This document shows positions 52,140-60,456 of a DNA stretch of 64,000 bases, in pieces. Under the pieces are notes generated by a model. The model was not told where the DNA came from, made no database searches, and saw only the letters and a list, made by a program, of their open reading frames with translations. The stretch is taken from positions 186,001 to 250,000 of the forward strand of contig NZ_RHFH01000008.1 in assembly GCF_004745075.1 (NCBI RefSeq). The letters are read 5' to 3'. The first letter of the stretch is position 1. Each line of letters starts with the position of its first letter. The stretch comes from Brevibacterium sp. S111 (GTDB lineage: Bacteria; Actinomycetota; Actinomycetes; Actinomycetales; Brevibacteriaceae). The translations under genes and the position numbers were made by a program.

Positions 52140-53897
52140 TCAGAACTTCGGCACGTCGGCGATCAGCGCCCGCGTGTACTCATGCGTTGGGTTCTCGAGC
52201 ACCTGTGCCGTCGGCCCGTAGTCGACGATCTTGCCCTTGTTGAGCACCGCGAGGTTGTCGGCGATGTGCCTCGACAGCGCGATGTTGTGGGTGACGAAGA
52301 GCATCGCCAGCTGCCGCTCTTCCCGCAGGGTCCGCAGCAGTGCGACGATCGACGCCTGCACGCTGACATCGAGTGCCGAGGTGATCTCATCACAGACCAT
52401 CACCGACGGCGCGTTGACCAGAGCACGGGCGATCGCGGCCCGCTGACGCTCACCACCGGAGAGGTCACCAGGACGACGGTGGTAGAACGACCGGCCCAAC
52501 CGCACTGAATCGAGTGCTTCCTCGACGACGGCCTTCCGACTCGCCGCGGTGCCCTCACCGCTCATCTCCAACGGCACCGTCAGCGACTGCCCGATCGAGC
52601 GCCGCGGGTTGAGCGAGGAGAACGGCGACTGGAACACGTACTGGATGCCCACCCGCTGCTCGTTCGAGCGTTTGCGCGTCGATCGCTCCAGCTCCGTGCC
52701 TCGCAGCTTCACCGACCCCGTGTAGTCGTCGTTGAGTCCGGCCACGCACTGTGACAGCGTGGTCTTGCCCGACCCGGATTCGCCGAGCAGCATCGTGCAC
52801 TCCCCCGGTTCCAGCGTCAGGTTGATCCCGTTGAGGATCTGTGCCTTCCCGTAGGCGAGCGCAATGTCCTTGACCTCGAGCAGGGGTGCTGTCGCCGAGG
52901 CGGCCCCACCGCCCGATTCGGATCCGTCTGAATCCGTGCCCCCGGGGCTGGGCTTCTCCCCCGTTGAGACGAGAATGTGCGTCTGGTCATCGTCCTCGGA
53001 CGGTTTGTTCGCCTCGGCGGCACCGTCGCCGATCGTCTTCCGACCGTCGAGGTCGGGCACCGCGGACATGAGCATCTGCGTGTACTCATGCTGCGGGTGA
53101 TCGAGGACCGCAGACACGGGCCCTTCTTCGACGAGATCGCCGCGCAGCATCACGGCCACCCGGTCGGAGATGTCCTTGATGACCGCGAGGTCGTGGGTGA
53201 TGTAGAGACCGGCGACATTGTTCGCCACCGTCATCTGTCGAATCGTGTCGAGGACGACCGACTGCGTGGACACGTCGAGGCCGGTGGTCGGCTCGTCGAG
53301 GATGAGCACATCGGGATACATGGCGAAGGCCATGGCGATGCCGATGCGCTGCTGCTGACCGCCGGAGAGCTGGTGCGGCCACCTCTTCTGGTACGTCTTG
53401 TCGCCGGGCAGCCCGACGTCGACGAGCACCTCGGCGACACGGTCGGTTCTCTCACGATCCGAGGACCCGAAGCCGTGGATGTCGAGGACCTCGCGGATCT
53501 GCTCGCCCACCCGCATCGCCGGGTTGAGCGAGAGTGCCGGGTCCTGGGGGATGTAGGCGATCCGGGATCCGCGCAGATCACGCACGGCCACCTCGCTGAG
53601 GTCGAGGACCTCCACTGCGGTGGCGTCACCGCGCGGCCAGATGCTCACGGACCCGGACCCGAATTTCAGTCCCTCACGGAAGTGGCCCATGCAGGCGAGC
53701 CCGGCCGTGGTCTTACCGGATCCGGACTCGCCGACGAGGCCGAGGATCTCTCCTCGGGACAGGGCGAAGTCGACGCCGTGGAGGATCTCATCGCCGGCGT
53801 TCGTGACCACCTTGAGGTCGGTCACCCGCAGGACGATCTTCTCGTTCGGCTCGTTCGCATCGTCGTGACGAACGGTCTGTGTCTTCGGGCTCATCAT
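52140..53897 (-). CDS. Duplicated ABC ATPase of peptide/nickel-type transporter (DppD-DppF fusion)
   Basis: 585 residues with two complete ABC domains. First half: GESGSGKTTAGLACMG, LSGGQQQRIGIAMAFAMYPDVLILDEPTTGLDV. Second half: GESGSGKTTLSQCVAGL, LSGGERQRAAIARALVNAPSVMVCDEITSALDV. A Gly/Ser/Asp-rich linker (about residues 300-340) joins them. It powers import of a peptide-like or other small substrate with the permeases next door. The ATG overlaps the stop of the upstream permease gene (ATGA). It is the last gene of a five-gene operon. Confidence 0.92.
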   Translation of the reverse strand: MMSPKTQTVRHDDANEPNEKIVLRVTDLKVVTNAGDEILHGVDFALSRGEILGLVGESGSGKTTAGLACMGHFREGLKFGSGSVSIWPRGDATAVEVLDLSEVAVRDLRGSRIAYIPQDPALSLNPAMRVGEQIREVLDIHGFGSSDRERTDRVAEVLVDVGLPGDKTYQKRWPHQLSGGQQQRIGIAMAFAMYPDVLILDEPTTGLDVSTQSVVLDTIRQMTVANNVAGLYITHDLAVIKDISDRVAVMLRGDLVEEGPVSAVLDHPQHEYTQMLMSAVPDLDGRKTIGDGAAEANKPSEDDDQTHILVSTGEKPSPGGTDSDGSESGGGAASATAPLLEVKDIALAYGKAQILNGINLTLEPGECTMLLGESGSGKTTLSQCVAGLNDDYTGSVKLRGTELERSTRKRSNEQRVGIQYVFQSPFSSLNPRRSIGQSLTVPLEMSGEGTAASRKAVVEEALDSVRLGRSFYHRRPGDLSGGERQRAAIARALVNAPSVMVCDEITSALDVSVQASIVALLRTLREERQLAMLFVTHNIALSRHIADNLAVLNKGKIVDYGPTAQVLENPTHEYTRALIADVPKF

Positions 53898-54811
53898 GCC
53901 TCCACGGAAGTCGATGCGGTGGCTCGGGCGAAGGAGTCCGCGAGCAGGTTGGTGCCGATGGTCAGCAGAGCGATTGCGATGACCGGCAGCAGCACACCCC
54001 AGGGTTGGATGGACAGGGCGATCCGGTTCTCGTTGATCATCAGCCCCCAGTCGGCGGCCGGCGGCTGCAGGCCGAGTCCGAGGAACGACAGGGAGGCGAT
54101 ATAGCCGATCGAATAGGTCAAGCGCAGCCCAGCCTCAACACTCAAGGGTCCGGTGATGTTGGGCAGCAGCTCACGGAGGAGCACCTTCCACCGGGGCATC
54201 GCGTACATCTCCGCGGCTTTGATGTAGTCCTCGGTGATGACGCCCAGGGTCGCGGACCTCGCCACACGGGCGATGCGCGGGGCGTGGGTGAGACCGATGA
54301 CGGTCACGAGCACCCAGCCCTGCGGACCGAGCACCGTGATCGCCAAGAGGGCGAACACGAGCTGCGGGATGGCGAGGATGACATCGTTGAGACGCATGAT
54401 CACGGCATCGAACCTGCCACCCACGTAGGCGGCGAGCATGCCGATGATCGCACCGACGACCATGCCGAGGACGGTGGCGAGGACTCCGTAGACGATGAGG
54501 GTCAGTCCGCCGGCGAGGAAGCGTGAGAGCACATCACGGCCAAGGTTGTCCGATCCGAACAGGCCGTAGGGGCTGAAGGGCTTCGTGACGAACTCGGTGG
54601 CGGTGTTGCCCGTCGCCCAGGGCAGCAGCAGCGGCCCGCACAGGCTGAGGACGACGATGACGAGGGTGATCGTCAGGCCGATCTTGCCCTGCTTCTGCGC
54701 CAGCACGCGCTTGTAGAAGGGGACGTAGGTGGTCTGGGATTCCTTGGGAACCTCGGCGGCGTCGGTGGCCGCGGACTTGAGGTCGTCGAGACTGTTCGCA
54801 TCGGTGCTCAT
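53894..54811 (-). CDS. ABC transporter permease, DppC/OppC type
   Basis: 305 residues, six helices after a soluble N-terminus. KPFSPYGLFGSDNLGRDVLSRFLAGG is the OppC N-terminal hallmark, and the EAA loop reads YIKAAEMYAMPRWKVLLRELLPNI. It forms half of the membrane channel. The start overlaps the previous permease stop (ATGA at 54808-54811), and its stop overlaps the ATPase start. The long frame to 55576 is an artefact over the other permease gene. Confidence 0.92.
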   Translation of the reverse strand: MSTDANSLDDLKSAATDAAEVPKESQTTYVPFYKRVLAQKQGKIGLTITLVIVVLSLCGPLLLPWATGNTATEFVTKPFSPYGLFGSDNLGRDVLSRFLAGGLTLIVYGVLATVLGMVVGAIIGMLAAYVGGRFDAVIMRLNDVILAIPQLVFALLAITVLGPQGWVLVTVIGLTHAPRIARVARSATLGVITEDYIKAAEMYAMPRWKVLLRELLPNITGPLSVEAGLRLTYSIGYIASLSFLGLGLQPPAADWGLMINENRIALSIQPWGVLLPVIAIALLTIGTNLLADSFARATASTSVEA

Positions 54812-55761
54812 GCTGCGCTCCTCAGTTTCGGGTTGGTGAGGATGCCGACGACATCGGCCGCCAGGTTCACCACGACGTAGACGGCGGCGACGAGCATGGA
54901 GATCGCTTGGACGACCTGCACGTCTCGGTAGGTCACGCCGTCGATGAGTGCTTGGCCGAGGCCCGGGTAGCGGAAGAGGAACTCGACGACGACCACGCCG
55001 CCGGCCAGCCAGGCCAGCTGAATCGCCACGACCTGCGCGACGGGACCCAGCGCGTGGGGCACGGCGTGGCGCAGGATCACCCGCTTCTCCGGGACACCTT
55101 TGAGCCGGGCCATCTCGACGAAACCGGAGTCGAGGACCTCGATCATCGTCGCCCGCATCATCCGCACGATGTAGGGGGTGACGACGAGGATGAGCGTCAA
55201 CGTCGGCAGGATGAGCTGCTCGGGGCGGTTCCACACCGGTTCTCCCGGCGGGGCCAGGGTCACGGCCGGCAGGATCTGGAACACCGAGGTGGCGAAGATC
55301 GCGATGAGGCCGATGCCGATGACGAACTCGGGCATGGCGGCGAATACGAGGGAGGCACCGGTCATCGCCTGGTCGCGGCGACCGCCGCGGTGCAGGGCCT
55401 GGTAGACGCCGAGTCCGATGCCCAACGGCACGGAGACGATCGCAGCCAACCCCATGAGGACGAAGGACGCCCAGACCCGATCGCCGAGCAGCGCGGAGAC
55501 CGAGCCCCCGGTCGCCGAGGAGGTTCCGAAGTCTCCGACGAAGAGCCCGCCCAGCCAGTGGAAGTACCTCAGCCACGCGGGATCGTTGAGCCCCAGCTGT
55601 TCGTTGAGTGCTGCGATGCGCTCGGGGGTGGCCTGCTGGCCGAGGATGGCTCGGGCCGCGTCGCCGGGCAGCAACAGGGTCGCGCCGAAGACGAGCAGGG
55701 AGACTGCGATGAGAATGAAAGCGGAGAAGAGAAGCCGCTTGCCGATCACTTTTCCGAACAT
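54808..55761 (-). CDS. ABC transporter permease, DppB/OppB type
   Basis: 317 residues, six helices. MFGKVIGKRLLFSAFILIAVSLLVFGATLLLPGDAARAILG is the typical OppB start with the PGD motif. The EAA loop is FVEMARLKGVPEKRVILRHAVPHAL. It pairs with the DppC-type permease. It starts only one base after the stop of the binding-protein gene, with GGAGAGG as ribosome binding site inside that gene's end. Confidence 0.92.
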   Translation of the reverse strand: MFGKVIGKRLLFSAFILIAVSLLVFGATLLLPGDAARAILGQQATPERIAALNEQLGLNDPAWLRYFHWLGGLFVGDFGTSSATGGSVSALLGDRVWASFVLMGLAAIVSVPLGIGLGVYQALHRGGRRDQAMTGASLVFAAMPEFVIGIGLIAIFATSVFQILPAVTLAPPGEPVWNRPEQLILPTLTLILVVTPYIVRMMRATMIEVLDSGFVEMARLKGVPEKRVILRHAVPHALGPVAQVVAIQLAWLAGGVVVVEFLFRYPGLGQALIDGVTYRDVQVVQAISMLVAAVYVVVNLAADVVGILTNPKLRSAA

Positions 55762-55762
55762 G

Positions 55763-57310
55763 TCACACCTCTCCGATCCACACGCGGTCGAATCTCCAAC
55801 CGCTCAGGGGCCGTCCCGTCGAGTTGGGGACGAGTCCTCCCACGTACTTCTGGAAGGCGTCGACCTGGTTGGCGAAGCCCCACACGATGTACCCGCCTTC
55901 GTCGTAGAGCATCTTCTGCAGCTCGTGTTCGTAGTCTCGCCGCTCCCCGGCATCGGGGATGGCGCGGGCTTTGTCGAAGACCTTGTTGAACTTCGCATCG
56001 TCCCAGTGGGTTTCATTGAACGGGGACTCGCTCAGGGCGCAGGAGATGACCTGCGGCATGAAGTCGCGGGTGTACCAGAAGTCCTGGGCAAAGTCCCATT
56101 TGAGGTATTCGTCGCCGAAGAAGGTCGTCGCATCGACCTTGCGGATCTTCACGGTGATGCCGGCGTCTGCGGCCTGTTGGGCGAAGACCTGCGCGGCTTC
56201 GACCGCGCCGGATTGGATGGGGGCGGTGACGAGCTCGACCTCGAGCCCGTCGGGGTAGCCTGCCTCGGCGAGGAGCTTCTTCGCTTTGTCGATGTCGCGC
56301 TTGCGCTGTGGGAACTTCGGGTAGTTCTCACTCAGGGGACCGAACATGTCGTTGCCGATGGTTCCGTAGCCGGAGAGCACCTGTTCGATCATCTGCGGGC
56401 GATCGACGACGAGGCGGAAGGCCTGTCGGACCTTGACATCGTCGAAGGGCTTCTTGTCCACCCGCATGGTGAAGGGCAGCCACATGCCGGTCTTCGAGTT
56501 GAGGATGGACATGCGCTCATCGGCACCGATGACTTCAACGAGGGCCAGCGGAATGCCGGCGATCGCGTCGACCTGGGTCGAAAGAAGGGCATTGATGAGT
56601 GCGTCGTCATCGTTGAAGTTCAGCAGCTCAACCTCGTCGAGGTACGTCTTGTCGTAGTCGAAGTAATACTCGTTGGGGACGAGCACCGTCGATTGGGCGG
56701 CGGTGAACGATTTGAGTTTGAACGGCCCGGAGCACACCGGGTTCTCCGGGTCGTAGTCGACGGGGACGATGCCGGCGGTGTATTCGGCCACGGCATCATT
56801 GAACAGGCCGTTGGGTTCGCTCAGGCGGAACTCCAGCGTCCGCTCCCCCGTGGGCACCACCTTGTCGAGCATCGTGAAGTTCGCCGCCGCGGTCTTCGGG
56901 TCGTCCGGATCGGTGATCCTCTTGAAGCTGAAGACGACATCCTCGGGGGTGATCGGCTTGCCGTCGGAGAACTTGATGCCCTCCTTGAGTGTGCACGTCC
57001 ACACAGTGGAGTCGTCGTTGGCTTCGAACGACTCGGCCAGCAGCGGCACGACCTGGGAGTCGTCATCCCAGCCGTAGAGGGCGTTGTAGAGGTTGACGGA
57101 ACGGCAGACGTCGCCGTTGTTGACGGGGATGTGCGCGTCGATGGTGTCGGCGGAGTTGCCGCCGGTGATCCCCACTCTCAGGGTGCCGCCTTTGACGGGC
57201 TTGCCGGCATCCGCAGCGCCGACAGTTCCGCCGCCACAGGCGCTCAGTCCGGCGAGCGCGGACACAGCGAGTCCGGCTCCCAGCGCTTGTCTTCGGTTCG
57301 GTGTGTTCAT
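55763..57310 (-). CDS. Extracellular solute-binding lipoprotein, family 5
   Basis: 515 residues. The N-terminus combines a twin-arginine NRRQALGAGLAVS with a lipobox LSAC, indicating a Tat-exported lipoprotein. The SBP_bac_5 core is visible: GGTLRVGITGG, PLLAESFEANDDSTVWTCTLKEGIKFSDGKPITPEDVVFSFKRI, and a late AYPDG-like GYPDGLEVELVTAP. It captures the substrate (peptide, nickel complex, opine or sugar acid; not decidable). AGGAAGAAGG precedes the ATG. It lies 11 bp after the XRE-TetR regulator gene. Confidence 0.9.
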   Translation of the reverse strand: MNTPNRRQALGAGLAVSALAGLSACGGGTVGAADAGKPVKGGTLRVGITGGNSADTIDAHIPVNNGDVCRSVNLYNALYGWDDDSQVVPLLAESFEANDDSTVWTCTLKEGIKFSDGKPITPEDVVFSFKRITDPDDPKTAAANFTMLDKVVPTGERTLEFRLSEPNGLFNDAVAEYTAGIVPVDYDPENPVCSGPFKLKSFTAAQSTVLVPNEYYFDYDKTYLDEVELLNFNDDDALINALLSTQVDAIAGIPLALVEVIGADERMSILNSKTGMWLPFTMRVDKKPFDDVKVRQAFRLVVDRPQMIEQVLSGYGTIGNDMFGPLSENYPKFPQRKRDIDKAKKLLAEAGYPDGLEVELVTAPIQSGAVEAAQVFAQQAADAGITVKIRKVDATTFFGDEYLKWDFAQDFWYTRDFMPQVISCALSESPFNETHWDDAKFNKVFDKARAIPDAGERRDYEHELQKMLYDEGGYIVWGFANQVDAFQKYVGGLVPNSTGRPLSGWRFDRVWIGEV

Positions 57311-57321
57311 GTGCCTTCTTC

Positions 57322-58401
57322 CTAGGACGTCGGTTCGGGTCGGCCGGCCATGGCGACCCGGTCTGACTGCGGGTTTCGGGTGTCGTCGGTGGGTGCCTCG
57401 TTGCGGGCAGCCTCATCGGAGGCGGTGCCGGTGAGGATATGCGCGGAAAGGTAGTGTTCAAGCATCATCAGGGCCTCATCGTCGGTGATGGGCATATGTT
57501 CGGTGCTGCGGGCTACGCCGAGTCCGTCGATGAAGATCGACAGCGATTTGACCATGAGCGACGTGTCGCCGGTGCGGATCACTCCTGAGCGCTGTCCGCT
57601 GTCGATGACGGTGGTGATCATGTCCAGCCACTCGCCGTAGACGGCGGTGAGGTTCGCGCGAGCGTTCTCGTCGGTGACGGCACGGGCCCAGCATTGGAGC
57701 CAGATCGACCACACCCGTCGGATCTTCGCGTCGACTCCGGCGTGGAGGCGGGCGAAGTGACGGAGCACGGCAAGCGGGTCGGCGCGGTCGTTGAGGTGGC
57801 GGGTTTCGGCGATGATGTCCAGGGAGTAGCGCAGGGCCGCCTGCAGCAGTTGGTCTTTCGTCCGGAAGTGGTAGTTCACCGCCGAGGTGGTCAGGCCCGC
57901 TGCGCGGGCGACGTCCTCGGTGCGGACTTTGTCGATGCCGAGGTCGGCGTAGAGTTCCCAAGCCGCGGCGATGATCCTCACCCGGTTGCGTGTGCCTTTG
58001 GACATCCATTCCTGAGTGAGGTCGACCGCAGGCGGCTCTGCGCTGTCGCTGTGGCCGGGAATCGTCGGCATATCTCTGCCATCGGGCGATGGGTCGACAG
58101 CCGCCGAGCCGCTGTGAACGTTTTCGGGCGACTGTGACGCATGCCCTCGCCGAGGTGGTCCTGCCGTTCTCCCGGTCGTGAGCCAATCGGTGCTGACCTC
58201 GGTGAGTTCGGCGATGCGTGAGATCTCTTCGACCCGGAAGTTCCGCGTTCCGGCCAGGGATTTCGAGAGTTTGCTGGCGTCGAGTCCGATCTGTCGGGCG
58301 ACTTCGCTGTGGTTGATTCCCGCGGTCTTGATGGCGTCGCGGACACGGATGACCAGCGACGTCTGCGTGCTGTCAGCACCTTCGCTTCCCGTGACCACCA
58401 C
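57322..58401 (-). CDS. Hybrid XRE-TetR transcriptional regulator
   Basis: About 359 residues with two DNA-binding domains. Residues 15-80 form a Cro/C1-type HTH (RVRDAIKTAGINHSEVARQIGLDASKLSKSLAGTRNFRVEEISRIAELTEVSTDWLTTG). After a Pro/Ser-rich linker, a complete TetR domain starts near residue 140 (RNRVRIIAAAWELYADLGIDKVRTEDVARAAGLTTSAVNYHFRTKDQLL), with a TetR ligand domain behind it. It is the first gene of the Dpp-type operon and probably controls it. The GTG at 58401 or 58398 is taken as start; AGTCTTGC and GCAGACT arms just upstream form an imperfect dyad that could be its own operator. Confidence 0.75.
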   Translation of the reverse strand: MVVTGSEGADSTQTSLVIRVRDAIKTAGINHSEVARQIGLDASKLSKSLAGTRNFRVEEISRIAELTEVSTDWLTTGRTAGPPRRGHASQSPENVHSGSAAVDPSPDGRDMPTIPGHSDSAEPPAVDLTQEWMSKGTRNRVRIIAAAWELYADLGIDKVRTEDVARAAGLTTSAVNYHFRTKDQLLQAALRYSLDIIAETRHLNDRADPLAVLRHFARLHAGVDAKIRRVWSIWLQCWARAVTDENARANLTAVYGEWLDMITTVIDSGQRSGVIRTGDTSLMVKSLSIFIDGLGVARSTEHMPITDDEALMMLEHYLSAHILTGTASDEAARNEAPTDDTRNPQSDRVAMAGRPEPTS

Positions 58402-58695
58402 TACAGTCTGCACAGAAGTTGCGATTTTGGCAAGACTTACTGGGGCTTTGGGTAGTTTGTGTCGTTGATGGACACGAAACCAGTCATCCCCTGCTGCCGA
58501 AGCTGTGGTTCGCCCGTTCTGAATTCGGCAGTTGTGAATCAGTTCCGTTGCGCCCGAGACCCTGGGAATCACAATCGAGCATCCCCGGTGTTTTTTCCAC
58601 CACATTTGTTGAGATATGAGTAGAGTTCTTTCGACACCAGTGGCCCAAAGAATTCCTGGGCGTCGGCGAAGGCAGGTGCAAGGAGGCGTTCTGAT
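58402..58695. promoter_or_regulatory. Divergent promoter region between regulator and Stealth genes
   Basis: About 294 bp with no supported gene. It holds the dyad near the regulator start (arms at about 58403 and 58430) and an AGGAGG (58681-58686) that serves the TTG start at 58696. Confidence 0.4.
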
Positions 58696-60456
58696 TTGTG
58701 GAGTTCACCGTTTTCGGTGCGATCGTATGTCGCTCGTAAACTGACGCCTGCGCGAAAGGCGTGGATCTCGAAGCTACGACATGGCGAACATCAGTGGCAG
58801 AGACGTACATCGCTGGTTCGACCTTGGGCCGGTACACCAGTCGACTCATTTGACGCACGCAGAGCTCAGGCCGAAAGCCTGGCCGCCGTCCGAGAAGTGT
58901 TATGCCACGCCGACATTGAGTTCGTCGAACTTCCACGGTTGAGCGTCTTCTCACCAACGTTGGTCATCGACTCAGAGCACTCTTTTCAAGCGCTCCAGGC
59001 AATCGCAGCGATTCATGATTCCGATCCCGGAAGTGGCGCAAAGAAGAGTACCTGGACGATTCGGTACTTCGCCGCTGACGGGTATGAAATCGCTGCCAGA
59101 AGGGCAGAGAAACATCCCGCAAGGATCGCCTCGATAACCTGCCTGAGACATCACATCGCCGCCAATGACAGAGATCTGTCAACATCGGCACTCACGGTGA
59201 CGGTGGAGCTGTGGGACAGGCTGGGGTGCGACAGACCACGCGCCGATGGGGCGTCGCACATCGCAGGAACTCGTCATCGCAAACACCCTGACCACGATCT
59301 GGCTGTCGACTACATCGAACCGACCGCCTGGTTCCATGCGGTACGCGATGATCACCGCCTCAGACTGTCTGCACCCCACCTCTACACTCTTCACGAGCCG
59401 GTCGATATCGTCTACACCTGGGTCGACGGCGCGGATCCTAAATGGCGGGCCAGAATGCGCGAGGCGATGGAAGCCGCCGATCTACGCGCGACTGAACCCA
59501 GCGCCCTGGCGGAATCGAGGTTCACCTCCCGTGACGAGCTGAAGTACTCACTCCGTTCGCTCGAATACTACGCATCGTGGGCCAATCACATCTACATCGT
59601 CACTGATGATCAGGTACCGGACTGGCTGAACGCCGATCATCCGAAGATCACCGTCGTCGACCATCGCGACATCTTCGCCGACCCGACTGTGCTTCCGGTG
59701 TTCAACTCTCATGCAATCGAGTCGCAGCTGCACCACATCGAGGGACTCTGCGATCGCTACGTCTACCTCAACGACGATTGCTTCTTCCTCCGTCCGACCG
59801 AACCCGAGCTGTTCTATTCGGGTAATGGGGTGGCCCGACACTTCCCTTCTGTCGTGCCCATCGATATAGGCGGCTGGTCGCCCCGGGACCTGCCGATCAT
59901 CTCTGCTGCCAAACAGGGCAGGGACTACTTGCTCGACGCGTACGGACGCACGGTCACCCACCGTTTCAAGCACACCCCGCACCCTCAGATCAGACCGGTG
60001 CTCGAAGCCATGGAACGCGAACACCCCGATCTGTTCTCCCAGGTTGCCGCTTCAGTGTTTCGGTCCCCCAGCGACTATTCAATTGCGTCATCTCTGCACC
60101 ATTTCGACGCTTTCGAAAGAGGACACTCTGTGGAGGGACGGATCGGCTACCGATTCATCGACCTCGGCCGCCCCGATCTAGATCTGCAATTGGCCAGGGT
60201 TGCCAGAGCCGATGATCTGGACGTGTTCTGTCTCAATGAAACGACGCTGTGTGATGAGTCGCGCGAGACCGTCGACAGCACAGTAGGCAGATTCCTCAAC
60301 GACCGTTTTCCGGTCCCGTCAAGTTTCGAGTCGCAGCCGAAGAAGGGAACACCGTGGATCAAAGACTCCTCACGAAGGCGGCGGGGATCGCCAAACCGTT
60401 GGTCATCGGCGTCGCGGGAGAGCAAAGGTATCTCAAGCTTCGCCGATATGGGCTGA
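58696..60456 (+). CDS. Stealth family sugar-phosphate transferase (first of tandem pair)
   Basis: 586 residues. Stealth conserved regions are in order: CR1 VDIVYTWVDGADPKWRARM, CR2 TSRDELKYSLRSLEYYASWANHIYIVTDDQVPDWL, CR3 HHIEGLCDRYVYLNDDCFFLRPTEPE, and CR4 near NDRFPVPSSFE. Family members transfer hexose-1-phosphate to build phosphodiester-linked wall or capsule polymers. The 190 N-terminal residues are a variable extension. Start is TTG with AGGAGG 9 nt upstream. After the normal family end (PVPSSFE) the frame runs 103 nt into the next gene, adding a basic tail of about 40 residues, as if the original stop had been lost. Confidence 0.9.
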   Translation: MWSSPFSVRSYVARKLTPARKAWISKLRHGEHQWQRRTSLVRPWAGTPVDSFDARRAQAESLAAVREVLCHADIEFVELPRLSVFSPTLVIDSEHSFQALQAIAAIHDSDPGSGAKKSTWTIRYFAADGYEIAARRAEKHPARIASITCLRHHIAANDRDLSTSALTVTVELWDRLGCDRPRADGASHIAGTRHRKHPDHDLAVDYIEPTAWFHAVRDDHRLRLSAPHLYTLHEPVDIVYTWVDGADPKWRARMREAMEAADLRATEPSALAESRFTSRDELKYSLRSLEYYASWANHIYIVTDDQVPDWLNADHPKITVVDHRDIFADPTVLPVFNSHAIESQLHHIEGLCDRYVYLNDDCFFLRPTEPELFYSGNGVARHFPSVVPIDIGGWSPRDLPIISAAKQGRDYLLDAYGRTVTHRFKHTPHPQIRPVLEAMEREHPDLFSQVAASVFRSPSDYSIASSLHHFDAFERGHSVEGRIGYRFIDLGRPDLDLQLARVARADDLDVFCLNETTLCDESRETVDSTVGRFLNDRFPVPSSFESQPKKGTPWIKDSSRRRRGSPNRWSSASRESKGISSFADMG

